DNA of 64,000 bases, taken from Euborellia annulipes. Lineage: Eukaryota; Arthropoda; Insecta; Dermaptera; Anisolabididae. Location of the stretch: NCBI GenBank assembly GCA_023213315.1, contig JAKCPI010022159.1, forward strand, positions 19,835 through 83,834, read 5' to 3'. Shown here one piece after another: positions 1 to 10,964 of the stretch (position 1 is the stretch's first letter; the number at the start of each line of letters is the position of its first letter). Under the pieces are notes generated by a model that saw nothing but the letters and a program-made list of their open reading frames with translations, had not been told where the DNA came from and made no database searches. The position numbers and the translations under genes were made by a program.

Positions 1-1614
1 ACACAGGAATTAATCAAATCACTGTTTGTTATACATAGAAATTTTTTCTAGTGAATTGCATGACATAATTAATAAAGTTTTAATTATATTTTCAATATGA
101 AATTCTTAATAGATTTCAAATTTAAATAAATAAATATTTGTTTAGTTTAAAAGGGTATAGTGATACAGTATTAATTAATTAATACTACAAGAACAAAAAT
201 TAAATTTTTCTCTCATATCAGTGTATATTGGAGTAATTAATTGTAGTTTGATTCTATTCAATAAATATTTGAAATAATATCCACATACTCATGTACTAAT
301 GAAAGACAAAAAAAAGTAAAAAATTCAAATTATTCTCAATCATAAGAAAAATACTATTGAAAACATTTCTTTATCACAAATCATCTAACTAAACAACAAA
401 ACCATTATCAATATTGATTAGATAATTCATAATCAAACTTTAAGGAATTTTTATAAAATTATTTATTTATTTTTCAAAACTTATGTGAGAAACATTCAGA
501 TCTAAAACTTGTCCCCTAACAGGAATATATAAAATGTTTCCCATTCTTTTTTTTTTTTTTTTTTTTTTTTTGAAAACAAAAATAAAAAAAAAAGAACAAA
601 GCAACAAATGAATCACATTCCTTCGACACATGCCTTATAATTATGTCCTCTTGTTGGCACTTTTTTTGTGAGTTGTCTGAATTTATTCGCAAAAAAAACC
701 AAAAACAATTAGGGTCTATATGATAAAATTTAAAATTTATAAATTGTTTTCCAAATTCTGATATTTAGAAAATTTCACTATCCATGATATATTTTTTTTT
801 CTTAAATATATTGTTCACATTTACTTATTTCTACTAAATTATGATTACGATAAGTTTTTTTTATCATATCCATTAGTTAAATAGTTAAGCGATATTGCCT
901 AAAAAAAAAATCCCTTTATTAAAAAAAATTAACGAATTATATGACGTTAATTCTAAATTAATTTAAAATTTTTCAACAAAAGTTTTTTAAATAATATAGA
1001 TAGATATAAATAAAGACATAGTCTATAATTATAAACTTATTTATTGTACAAGTACTACAACAACAAGTTCATTCATAATTCAGAGTTAATTAAAAAATAA
1101 AAATTATTACTTGTTAGTTTTAAAAAAATAAAAAAAGAGTTATAGTTCAATATATATTTTATTTTTTAATTAATAAAATTGCAGGTTAATTTAATTAATT
1201 AACAATACAATATATGAATGAATTAAATGGATTAATTAAGGATGCAAAATGAATACTGTACTTTATTAGAAATGCATATACAACCGTTGGACGTTAAATA
1301 TTTGAACGTTTTAAGGGCTACCCCTGTTTACCCTCATTGCACTTCTATAGTAGTACATGTCGAGTGGGGGGATCTCTTTACGATAAATGCACTTGAGTTT
1401 AAAAAATCGTGCCCCTTATAGGATAATGCTGAGGGCTGGATACTCGTATAAAAGGTGATACATTTTGTTCCAAAACTCAATATAATCCTATTAATACATC
1501 AATACAATAATCCTATTAATATAATTTTTTGAAACGTTTCGTACTAACATCTGTTTTGAAAAAACGACGACACTCAGTTAAGTAGTCAGGAAAATTTTTG
1601 GTGAGAATATCTTG
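1..1614. other. AT-rich tract without gene
   Basis: I see no coding region, RNA gene or recognisable element. The tract is dominated by A/T runs, including a pure T run at 547-571. A slightly more balanced stretch lies at 1310-1450. Confidence 0.6.
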
Positions 1615-1721
1615 TACGAGGGTCCCTCGGAAAGTAAAGAACGTTTTAATTTAACTTTAATAACTGATATAAAAAAAAAATAAAACTTTATTTATAGGCC
1701 TATATTATTTGATAATTTAGG

Positions 1722-2310
1722 TTACTTTTCTACATAGTAGTCTTTTAAATTCAAGGTGCGCGTCTCGAAAAACAGTTAGGACACGATTGACTACCGAGTT
1801 ACTCTAGGCGGCAAGAGATGGCGTTAGTTTTTCCCATAGAAATTCAAGGGATTTATTCCATTTCATTTGAAAGTTTCCAGCTAATTAATAATTAAGGGTA
1901 AAAAATTAATTATTTTTTAACACAATGATTACTAATTTAATTATCTATAAGATATAGAGCGGATTTTTTAAAAATATCTTTTATTTAATGCGATTAATCT
2001 AAAAAAAATTTTATTTTTTCGAAAATCAAAAAAAGGACTTCTATAAGTTGTAGATAATTTAAATAGCCTTAATTTAAAAAAAATTTGAGGTCTATAGCTT
2101 CAAAATTGTTGCCTCCGGAAACTCCCAAAAGACACCCTGAGACGCGCACCTTAAACACTTGTCATAACGTTTTACAAGTTTTTCAATGCCTTCTGCATAC
2201 ACAGTTGCCGCTAAGCTCAAAATTTGTTTGGCTTTTTTTTTGGGTTTTTTTGGAGAATTTGAATGGTGCCATTCCATTGATTGGCGCTTTGTTTCTGGCG
2301 CGAAATCCAA
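1722..2310 (-). pseudogene. mariner transposase C-terminal fragment, split by a MITE
   Basis: Reading the minus strand from 2310, the frame gives ETKRQSMEWHHSNSPKK, resembling the middle of mariner transposases. It then jumps to YAEGIEKLVKRYDKCL, which resembles their C-terminal end. The catalytic region between the two is missing, so an internal deletion joined them. At about 2152 the frame runs into MITE F. Beyond the MITE the same frame resumes at 1752 as NLKDYYVEK followed by a stop at 1722-1724, matching the usual mariner ending. Removing the MITE therefore restores continuity of the C-terminus. The gene would have encoded a DD34D-type DNA transposase acting on the flanking inverted repeats. 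It is dead: N-terminal DNA-binding domain and catalytic triad are absent. Confidence 0.85.
1755..2150 (-). mobile_element. MITE family F, copy 1 (396 bp)
   Basis: This is a non-autonomous element with terminal inverted repeats GGTGCGCGTCTCG. It inserted into the 3' end of the mariner transposase. A second copy of identical length lies at 37350-37745, and the two align over their whole length. Flanking bases here are TTCAA on the left and TTAAA on the right. At copy 2 both flanks are exactly TTAA, suggesting a TTAA-targeting superfamily (piggyBac or Kolobok type), although the terminal bases are not the canonical piggyBac CCC. No coding capacity is visible. Confidence 0.8.
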
Positions 2311-2383
2311 ATCTCATCTCCATTAACAATGTGCGCTCACTCGCTAGCACAAAACGTTCTTTACTTTCCGAATGATACTCGTA

Positions 2384-3654
2384 TGTTTTCTTGAAAAATT
2401 ATTAAATTCCATACAAGAAGTTCAAAATTGATTTTCTTTTCAAATTCTAATTTTTGTCAAATATAGGTCTATTTAGGCTTCAATAATTAAATTGAATTAT
2501 TTTCAACTACTTTAGTTCTCAAATTAACGCAAAAATATGTTTTAATAAATCAATACTTAATGGAATCTATAAATGATAGAAAATCTTTTTTTTTTCAAAT
2601 GACTTCAAATACCAAAAATATTTAAATATAATTAATTAAGACTTCAAAATAATGTATATTAGAATAATTATTATGTTTTTTATTTATTGTCCGCTTAGAC
2701 AAAATAACGATAAGATAAGAAAATAAAACTTTGATGAAAACAAAACAAATGATAGGCAAAATTTATGTTTTTAGATATCTACTAATTTACTCAATTATTT
2801 TTTCTTTAATATTTAAAATAATCGAGCGATTAGATCACCTTCTCATGTGTTGATTTAGAATGAATTTTTTATGGAGCTTTTCCACTATGCTAGTTATTTT
2901 TCAAATTTGTAGGTATAATTACATTGGTAAAGATTTCGATCTTGATTTTATTACTATTTTAGGATTAAACTCGCCTATCCTCTTTTATCATTATCAATCT
3001 AGGAATTAATCAAGTGTAATAAGTATTAAAGTTTTATCCTAGGAATTTTTCAATATAGAAATTAATCGATTAATTAAATAAAATTTTTATCTGCCAAAAA
3101 ATTAAATCAGCGTTCCCCAAATGTATCGAAACAGCGAATGAATTTTTTGTATTTTTATTCAATTTTTGAACAGCGTTTTTCTCCCCCCTAAATTAACAAT
3201 AAATAAAACAAATTTTTACTGATTAAAATTTATTTTAATTTCTTAATAATCCATAAATTTTTTTTACTGATTTTCCGCATTAATTGCTGAGAAATTTCTC
3301 CTAAAAAAAATTTTTTTTTTAGTCATTCATTGAGCATCAAATTTCCCAGTAACTCAAGATCTCTAATTACTTTTTCATTTTTTTCTTCATCATCTGATTT
3401 TAACGAGCTATTGATATATTTTCATCGGTTAATATTTTTAGGACTCTCTTTAACTCCTAATATGTGATCCACTTTGGAGAAATAAGCCTAAATAATTATC
3501 TCTCTTCAGAAAAAAGTAAAAAGTTATATAATCTCTATTTACCAGTCTACAAAAGTACAGCCTTAGAAATTTTTCAAAAAGACACATGATATATTCGTTT
3601 GTTAAACTCTCCAAGCAAAGAAAAAAAAAAGATTATTTATTTAATGGAAACACA
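2384..3654. other. AT-rich tract without gene
   Basis: Nothing recognisable. The sequence is long A/T runs with no ORF of interest and no clear repeat unit. Confidence 0.6.
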
Positions 3655-4390
3655 AGTAAATCATACAAGTACAGCAGGCAATGAGCTGCAATTTCTTGGC
3701 AGGGAGACCACTAAACAACAATAACCCCTTTCTTTGAGTAGGAGTTTCGTGGTGCGAAAATCTCCAACTTGCAATGATTAATATGATTAATCCGCGTCCA
3801 ATTATCGAGCACAAAAGCCCCGAGCATAAATCACCCAGCGGTTATTATGTAACGATGCCGGATAGATTTTTTTTTTTTTTTGCTGTTGTATTATACTTTG
3901 AGAAGAAAAACAAAAGTTTGTTGTGAAAGCAACAAGGCGCGATTGAATTATAACCAGACATATTTAACTTGGGCTATTTTTTACAATTTCCACATTGTGA
4001 ATGACATTGAAATATGATTTCATTTCAAAGAAATGTATGACTAGACTATGATAAGGTATAATACCTCTTTAAGGATTTATTGCTTGCACACATTTAAAAT
4101 ATGCCATATATACTGTGGCTCAGCTCAAGAGGAACATGATTTATCCGAAAAGTGGAGAGCGACCCTCTCTCGCTCTCTCCCACTCTCTCGCTACTTTTCT
4201 CCATCTCTAATTAAATCCCCTCTCGAAAAAGAAAGAAAAAAAATATTTTATATATTTGAGGCAAGGGTGGGAGTTTCGATTTATACTCGAGTGTGTGTAA
4301 AAGATAATGATTAATTAGGCTGAGGCTTGCGATAGTTAATTATTATTTAAACGCTCCTATATAGCGCTAATTGATGACCCGAGTGTGTTT
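3655..4390. other. GC-balanced island, function unknown
   Basis: Base composition is clearly more balanced than the surroundings, with little simple repeat apart from a T run at 3869-3881 and a CTCT-rich stretch near 4160-4200. No convincing coding frame exists: the 88-codon frame at 4048-4314 is low-complexity and resembles nothing I know. It could be a cis-regulatory element, a non-coding exon or simply older unique DNA. Confidence 0.35.
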
Positions 4391-5489
4391 TTATTATCTC
4401 TTCCTTTATGTATTTTGACTCTATTATCAAATTGAATTTTTTTGTTTTTGCAAAAATTTCTATTACAAAAACAATTTTAATTTTTACTACATTACAATGA
4501 GAATAAAGGGGATTTTTTTAAAAAGAAATCTGATTAAATTCAGAAAACATAACTGGGAGAGAATTTTGGACTTGAATTAAAGTCAAAATGTTATTGAATA
4601 AATTAATTTAGGCCGAAAAAACTATTTTTCTTCAGATCTAGACGTCTTTATATATATTCCAAGGCTGAGTAGTTCGCTTCCCGTTCGGAGCGGGATAAAA
4701 TTTATTTAAAATTACGTATATATTAACTATCAATTAATTTAAATAACTATAGACGGAATCTAAATGGTTTCAAATACTAAAAAGACAGAATAAAATTACC
4801 TAATGACTAGAGATAGGAAATGATATAACTTCACGGGGTGCCGATAGATGGCTACGGCCAGAGGCAGTTTGGGTTTGAGGTGTGTGTCTTCGTGCACGAA
4901 AGCACCTCGGGTAAATAATCGGGGATCCCGAAAGGAATTTCAAAAAAATAAAATAATAATAATAATAATTACCTAAGCAAAATTTTTGACCATTTTAGAA
5001 CTCTTCCTTGTCAGAAATAATAAATAAATAAATTGTTAACCCCCCTCTGCAAGGAGCAACGTCCTCAAACAAACATAAGCAACTGATTAACCCTCCCCAC
5101 TTGTTCCTTATCAGCAAAAATAAGCAAATTGGATACACTTCCTCCTCGCCTACTTGAATGGACCATTCTGTTGTCAGTAAATGAAATTTAAAAAAAATTA
5201 TTTTTCAAAAATTCTAGAATAATAGAATAAAAATAAAATAGATTTTTATTATTTTTCAGCTGAAGTTAAAAAACACTTTTAATCTTGAGGAGGGAGAGAC
5301 GAGAATTCACTCCCCAGTATAATTTCTCCGTGTAATAATAATCCTCCCATATGATTGAAGAGGAAATAAGAAAAATTAGTAACCATTTTATTTACATGCT
5401 AAAATAATGATATCGGACAACAAAAGTGACAATTCTTAAAAAATAAAATAAAACTCCATTTATAATTTTATTCAAATGAAAATATACCA
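4391..5489. other. AT-rich tract with a small GC-rich patch
   Basis: Mostly A/T-rich. A GC-rich patch at 4830-4930 includes an imperfect hairpin around the bases GTGCACGAAAGCAC. An (AAT)n microsatellite sits at 4951-4969. No gene seen. Confidence 0.5.
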
Positions 5490-5620
5490 TTTGATATCCA
5501 AATGAAAAATTTCATCGATCTTCCTGAGTCCGAACCCACTCCTCTTAGCTTGTGATCCGAACCCTCGACCCTTGGTATACAAGACAGGCGCGCTTCCAAC
5601 TACGCCAAGCCAGAGGGCAA
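5490..5620 (-). repeat. tRNA-derived SINE, family C
   Basis: On the minus strand the sequence gives a pol III A-box-like GGCTTGGCGTAGTTGGAAGC, and about 35 bases on a T-arm-like GGGTTCGGATC. Related copies lie at 22264-22370, 26474-26575 and 35075-35170. Two others (22264, 26474) share the tail AAATAAAATCNTCGGATTGCC type sequence. This copy is diverged in its tail. Confidence 0.7.
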
Positions 5621-6049
5621 AAAAACTTGAAACTATAAAATAAATTAAAACGTTTTAAAACTGGAAGTTCTAGGGACCAAAACGTATTTTTCCCTGAACC
5701 AGTTTTTTTATGCTGAATACGTAGGCCTATAAGTGTGATGATAGCAACTATTGACAAGTCTGAAGTGAGGAACTTTAGACTTAATTAAAGCAACAATAGA
5801 AACAAATTTATTGACTCTGATTATTGTATTTTAATGCGACGTTTTTGTTAATAAAAACCTACGTATATGGTAATCCTGTGTTTTTATTCTCGCTATTACA
5901 ATAAGCTTATGAAATTATTATTTTTCTACGACCTTTAATCAGACCGTAATTTTTATGCGTACGGACGGACAGACAGACGGACACCGGAATCTCTGCATAA
6001 GTTCTCTCCCTTAGTACTTCGTACAGTGAGAGCTAAAATCATAAATAAA
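5621..6049. other. AT-rich tract with GGAC/GACA simple repeat
   Basis: No gene. A short imperfect GGAC/GACA repeat lies at 5963-5983. A TAGGCCTA octamer, over-represented in this window, lies at 5722-5729. Confidence 0.5.
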
Positions 6050-6059
6050 TAACACAACC

Positions 6060-6165
6060 ACAATCGTTGTAGTTAACCAATGCCAAGCGCGGCGAAAGCT
6101 CGGGATTGGTGACACCGAGCAATCAGCGTGTGGAAAGCCCCTCGGTAGCCATCGGTACTAATATA
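6060..6165 (+). repeat. 5S-rRNA-like repeat, family H copy 1
   Basis: The stretch GCCAAGCGCGGCGAAAGCTC followed by GGGATTGGTGAC resembles the 3' half of 5S rRNA (internal promoter, box C region). Similar stretches occur at 35556-35665 and 36568-36690. It is too diverged to be a working 5S gene. A 5S-derived SINE (SINE3 type) or pseudogene is the likeliest explanation. Confidence 0.4.
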
Positions 6166-6344
6166 TGTAAAAATTATTTAAAAAAAGGAATAATCCCTAA
6201 AAACCTCTGTCTAAAAAGGGTTAAAAAAATAACACAAATTTAAAGTACTTACTTATTTTTTTTCTCAGTATATTACAGATTTTTTGTTATTCTATTTTCT
6301 TTGTCCTTGAATTTCCGACTGGTGAAGCTTCCTAAAGTCGCATG

Positions 6345-6690
6345 ATGTATTGTTAATTATTTTCGCCAGGCAGGCAGGCAGACAGAGAGGTTTGGGGAGG
6401 CCATCAGGGCTAATGGTCCAGAGGGGAGAGAGAGAGGGATGCTGCTGCTGCTGCCGTTGCAGTGATTACGGGGCCGTAAGTTACGATGCCCCGGTAAGCC
6501 TTACCACGTAATGACTTTCCATATTTATCGGGCGGGTGGCTGTTGCGGGTGACATCGCATCGCACCCATGATTCACCAACCGAGGGTCCCCCACCCCGAT
6601 TTATTAAACTAATCACCCAATAAATACTTGATCTCATGCACCGCCATATTGCTTTTACGATTAACATTATTGTTTTAAATATATATTTCA
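6345..6690. other. GC-balanced island with GGCA repeat
   Basis: A GGCA simple repeat at 6366-6381 is followed by a CTG run (6439-6453) and about 150 bp of balanced unique sequence. The 93-codon minus-strand frame across it is unconvincing as protein. Possible regulatory DNA. Confidence 0.35.
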
Positions 6691-7368
6691 TACAAGTTAC
6701 AATTTCAATTTCATATTAAATTTAAACTCGTATTAAATTATAATCTTAATCTAAACTTCTCTCTCTCTCTGGCATCCCCATCCTAACATCCCTAAAATGA
6801 TTTTAAACTAATTACAATGTTCATAAATATGACTCTGAAAAGAATTTATTCATTAGGTTAAGCATTATTAACGACAACGCGATGAACGAATCAAATATTA
6901 AATGGAGCTTTTGCTTTCCTACCCAAAAGGGCAAATCACAAAACAGACGAAAAGGGCTTTATAATTTCAAAACGATGTCTCCAAACGTTTCATTCAAACG
7001 ATTCTTTATTAATAAAAAGGTTTTATTTCGAAATAAAATATTTTTCATTCCATTTTTTGAACTAGAAAAAATAATTTTTTTTATTTTTTATTTTTGTTCC
7101 ATTTCTAGTTCGAAACTGTGTTCAAAAATTCTAATAAAAATAAGCGTAATTAAAAATTGAGTTTAATAATTTTGAAAATAAAAAAAATTTCGAATTATAT
7201 AGGGCCTACACATCTCTATATAGGCCTAATAAAAAAATAAAAAAATACTCAACCCTTTTTTCTTCTCTTTTGGTTAGTCTAAAAAAATAATTTTTTTGCA
7301 ATTTTGAAATCCTAGCCCTTGGATATCAAAAGCAAGATTGTAAAAATAATTTAGTTGTTTTGTTGGCA
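6691..7368. other. AT-rich tract without gene
   Basis: Nothing recognisable except a TAGGCCTA octamer at 7221-7228. The plus-strand frame at 6882-7160 is low-complexity F/I/K-rich sequence typical of chance frames in AT-rich DNA. Confidence 0.6.
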
Positions 7369-7421
7369 CACTTCTGCTCTGAAGATGGTCGTATATCTGA
7401 CCGAAACGTCGGCTTGAAGTG
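7369..7421 (+). ncRNA. minimal hammerhead-ribozyme-like motif
   Basis: All core parts are present in order: CTGAAGA (7379-7385, matching CUGANGA), stem II GGTC/GACC (7387-7390 with 7399-7402), GAAAC (7403-7407) and the cleavage-type triplet GTC (7408-7410). Stem I forms between 7369-7378 and 7411-7421: three inner pairs, a small internal loop and six outer pairs (CACTTC with GAAGTG). One extra T follows the first core strand. Stem III is essentially absent, as in the dimer-type hammerheads described in Penelope-like retroelements. No Penelope reverse transcriptase is seen nearby, so this is probably a decayed element end. Confidence 0.6.
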
Positions 7422-8459
7422 CATTATTTAACGAAATAATTCTAGGTGCAATTGCTCTTTTCCTTATTTCTTACTACATTAATGATGATACGATAAATAA
7501 TTAAATTGGATTTATGCGATGGAAACAATAATCATGTCACCATTTTTACCAAAACCTACATTCAAATCGTTCCTAAACAAGAATCTGATAAATTACTTAA
7601 TTACTTTAACACCTCCTATTTCGATGCAAATGCCCATTTGTTATCATAAGTCTCCCCCCCCCCTGGAAAAAAAATAAATTTAGCAGATTTTAAAAATATA
7701 CGGGGAATAGGCAATTATAAAAAATTTCGTTGAAGAAAATTAACAAGTCATTTATGCCTTTTGAATGGATAATTTTAAAAATGTATAAAATTATAATATT
7801 CCTTAAAATACCATTTTATTTTATATTAACGTGCATTGAAAACGTTCAAATAGAAAGAGAGAATTTTATATATCAGTAATATGAATAACATATAACCAAA
7901 TATTTATATTAATTCACTGTTGGGAAGTAATAAATATTCGCTTGTATTATTTTTATTAAATAAATAAATCCTGCTTTATGACACAATATTTCAGAAATTA
8001 AAAACAGGACGATTTTAAAAGTTTTCTTTTGATAAGATAAAATTTTAAATACACTTACAAATTCACAAATTATGTTAAATAAAATTTTAAATGTATTTTA
8101 TTTATTTGTATCATGAAAAAGTAGGCCTGCCTATATTAACAGAACAGAACAAAAATAAATCATAACTTTGATAATATTAATAAATCACATTTTTACTTTT
8201 TTTTTGAATATTTATTCATTTTTCTGTCCAATACAACCGAAATAATCCCACTGCTGCTCTTTTTCAATCATGATTGTATAATGTTATCGAATTATTAAAG
8301 ATTTATTCATTCCGTAAAGGAGATTATTTTTTTTTTCTCATCATAAGTAATTTGACACCTATACAAAAAAATGATTTTTGTTGTCTATCATATTAAAAAA
8401 AAAACCGAATCCATTGCAAAATCAATTAATTTCATGCCCATTTTTTTTTGTTTTTTATC
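7422..8459. other. AT-rich tract without gene
   Basis: No coding region or clear repeat unit. A C run lies at 7654-7663. Confidence 0.6.
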
Positions 8460-9460
8460 AGAGTGTGTCTGTGTGCGGGATAATCGGTAATAAATAGTGA
8501 AAATGACGCCAACCGCAGAAATCGGCATCAAAAATATTCACATTCATTTTTTTTATCTCTCCGCTTATCCTCCACACTCATGGAGACAATTTAGTGGCCT
8601 GGCAATCAAATCGGGGATGCTGCTGTTGCTGTTGCTGCAGCTTCTGTTAATTTTATCGTGTTTATGATTTAAAATGAATCGGGTTGGAGGGTTAAAAGAG
8701 AGAGAGAGAGGGGGGGGGGGGACATATATCAGGAGATTTTATAATTGTCACCCAAGGAGCTCCCCAAATAAACAAAACCGACAAACAAACAAAACAAAAA
8801 ACCAGTTTTTTGGTTAAATGTCGTTTCGATGTTTTGTGCTGTTCGGGACACTTGAGCGATGGCCTGTCCCGAGTGTCCTCACATTAACAAACATTTTCAC
8901 TCGCTAAAATTAATTTCTCCGCGCAAAAACCTCAAAACAGTCCGCGACTGTCATTTTTCTCGCGCGTCGCACACACTAAGACTGACGTCGTCGTCGTCGT
9001 CGTCATGTTAATCGGACATCGCTCCCTGGTATGTTTTTTTTTCCCTCCTCCTTCTACTCCCGGGCAATTAATCGCCATCCATCAATCAAACGGACTACGA
9101 AAAAAAAATACCGACTCTTGGAGGGTCATTTAGAATTTATTTGTGTGGTGCGAATCAAGATTGTATAAATATTTGCATAAATGCTGCGAGTCTGGTCGAG
9201 GAGGCGAGCGAGTGCCTCGCCGCCACCTATCAAGGCTATCGAGAGAAGAGCGTGGTTTACACACAACAGGCCAGCCCAGGCATTAATTGCCATCAATCAA
9301 CTGGGCAGACATCGTCACGTAGAGCCATAAAACTAGTGAGCCGGGAGGCTGTGGTCCATTCCCAGCCATTCGGTCCTGTCGCCTTATCGAGGAGCCCCTC
9401 CGCCGGGCGCCGAACCTGAACCCGAACCCGACTCCCCCTTCCTCTCACTCCCTTATTAGA
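8460..9460. other. long GC-balanced island, function unknown
   Basis: The longest balanced block in the first 10 kb. It includes an (AG)n run (8697-8710), a G run (8711-8721), a (CGT)n run (8986-9004) and largely unique sequence at 8820-9450. The 92-codon plus frame at 9141-9419 is the best open frame but matches no family I know and has weak start context. A regulatory region or non-coding exon is possible. Confidence 0.35.
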
Positions 9461-9610
9461 GCTTATGTTATACCTCACACATCACCTTCTCAAAAGAAGT
9501 TGCATTGTTCATTTATTCATCATCCAATAAAATTTTTCACTACCGAAAATCATTGAAAACAATGAGAAACAGTTCAAATTTTTTTAAGACTTTTTGAGAA
9601 ACACCTAGTC

Positions 9611-9782
9611 CAGCGTTTCCACAAAATGTGAGTCGCGATCGGGTCTTAGAAAAATTCTGTCGGGTCGCGAAAAAAATAGTAAAAACAAAAAAAATGTTAC
9701 ATATTATTTTTTAAGATCATTTAGACACTAGGAATAATAAAACCTTGTACCGGGCCGCGGTCAAAAAATTTGGGAAACGCTA
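9611..9782. mobile_element. decayed hAT-like MITE
   Basis: The ends are CAGCGTTTCC on the left and GGGAAACGCTA on the right. This is the inverted CAG-GTTTCCCAA pattern common in hAT (Charlie-like) elements. The 8-bp flanks are not identical, so the element is old or its borders are uncertain. Confidence 0.5.
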
Positions 9783-9901
9783 ACCCAGGGCTTTAAATAA
9801 AAATGTCTGGCTGAAGATTTAAAAATTATGAGGACAAGGTCTCAGAAATAAACAAAAATTGTTTTCCCCCACTTGGGGCCTCCCGACATTTCAGAATGAA
9901 T

Positions 9902-9931
9902 GTGGATGGCAAGCACGAATTACCAGAGCTG
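9902..9931 (+). repeat. family G repeat, 30-bp fragment
   Basis: Matches the part of family G that reads VDG-HELPEL. Compared with the copies at 10090-10325 and 60304-60540, the differences within the HELPEL codons are all silent. Confidence 0.45.
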
Positions 9932-10089
9932 TGACTGATATTTATTTCCTTTCCTTTATGCCAATCTTTATCTCTTGCTGTCGTTTTGAGTTTGCCGCTC
10001 TCTTCGTCTAGATAGTCAAATTGACACACTACTGTATTACATTTATTTTGTAATTATCTGATTTTTAAATAACAAATATAGCCTATTAA

Positions 10090-10325
10090 TCTTCTTCTTT
10101 CCTCGCTTTGTCCCGCGATGCGGGGTCGGCGAACCTCACCCCTCCAACCCTATCATACGTTTTTACGACCGGAAGAAATAGGACAGGCCGGCCAGTCGCG
10201 CGGTCTGTCGCCTGTTGAAAAGCGAAAGGAAGAGACAGACATTTAAAGAACTGAAGGAGTGCCTGTCCCAGCTCGGGCAGCTCGTGCTCGCCATCCACGT
10301 ACCTACAAGATGTGGGCCCCTGAGC
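10090..10325 (-). repeat. family G dispersed repeat, copy 1
   Basis: About 235 bp shared with 60304-60540 (plus strand) and in part with 9902-9931 and 36010-36085. On the minus strand it opens in a frame that begins AQGPTSCRYVDGEHELPELG and stays open to a GC-rich end containing CCGCATCGCGGG. The family resembles neither a tRNA nor a 5S gene. It could be the end of a LINE or a SINE body. The coding appearance is discussed in the findings. Confidence 0.55.
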
Positions 10326-10570
10326 AAAAATATAGCCTATTAATATTATTGTCAAATACTTTTCTAAACGTATGTGAGTTTTTACTAAGTAAAAGGAAGA
10401 AGAGATCAACCTATCTTCGAAACGTCCATAACAAAAAAATACAATAACATCTTAAATAACATTTTTATTTATTATCTTACTTCTTGTCTTCATAAATTTA
10501 TAAGTATAGAGAATATAACTATATTCAAATTTTTTTTTGTCACCTTCATTCAAGAATCTACAATAAAAAT

Positions 10571-10627
10571 GAATCCAATACTTTCTCTCTATATATATAT
10601 TACATATATACATAGGTAGAGAAAGTA
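10571..10627 (-). repeat. family A fragment (head hairpin only)
   Basis: Contains the head hairpin of family A (TACTTTCTC paired with GAGAAAGTA around an AT-rich loop) and the adjacent TTGGATTC, all on the minus strand. The rest of the element is missing. Confidence 0.7.
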
Positions 10628-10738
10628 ATAGATGATGACTATTATTTATCTATTCATATTAATTGATATTAAAAAACAATTTTTTTTTTCACTTAATTAA
10701 ATATTGGCGAGATCCTTCCTTAAATTGATAGTCAAAAT

Positions 10739-10956
10739 CAGTGGTTTTTAACTAGGGGTGCTAGAAAGAATTTTGAGGGGGGAGAGTAGATTTATAGAAA
10801 AATATCTATAAAATTTTATAATTTCTTTACGCAATAGATCACCAACTTGAAAATTTACAAATATGAAATTTTTTTGTTCGACGGATTATAGGGGGCGCGA
10901 GAGTATATTTTAAGACTCCAAGGGTTGCTGATTACTGAAAAGGTTAAGAATCGCTG
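10739..10956. mobile_element. hAT MITE (218 bp)
   Basis: Inverted ends CAGTGGTTTTTAACTA (left) and CAGCGATTCTTAACCTTT (right, reverse complement) are typical hAT termini. The 8-bp flanks GTCAAAAT and GTTGAAAT agree at six of eight positions, consistent with an old 8-bp target duplication. No coding sequence. Confidence 0.75.
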
Positions 10957-10964
10957 GTTGAAAT

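Larger units (their letters stand above)
1617..2381 (-). mobile_element. mariner-family transposon relic (765 bp)
   Basis: The ends are inverted repeats of about 31 bp (1617-1647 and 2351-2381). Both begin CGAG and share CGGAAAGTAAAGAACGTTTT. A TA dinucleotide flanks each end (1615-1616, 2382-2383), the target duplication expected of Tc1/mariner. The interior holds the end of a transposase on the minus strand. At 765 bp it is well short of a full mariner (about 1.3 kb) even though it also contains a 396-bp MITE, so most of the transposase is deleted. The MITE inserted after the mariner did. Confidence 0.85.

Noticed and set aside
9081..9299. ATCAATCA (PBX/Hox-type) sites clustered in islands (9081, 9292, 14022, 36904).
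   Set aside because: In DNA this AT-rich about five copies per 64 kb are expected on both strands by chance, so the count is not unusual.
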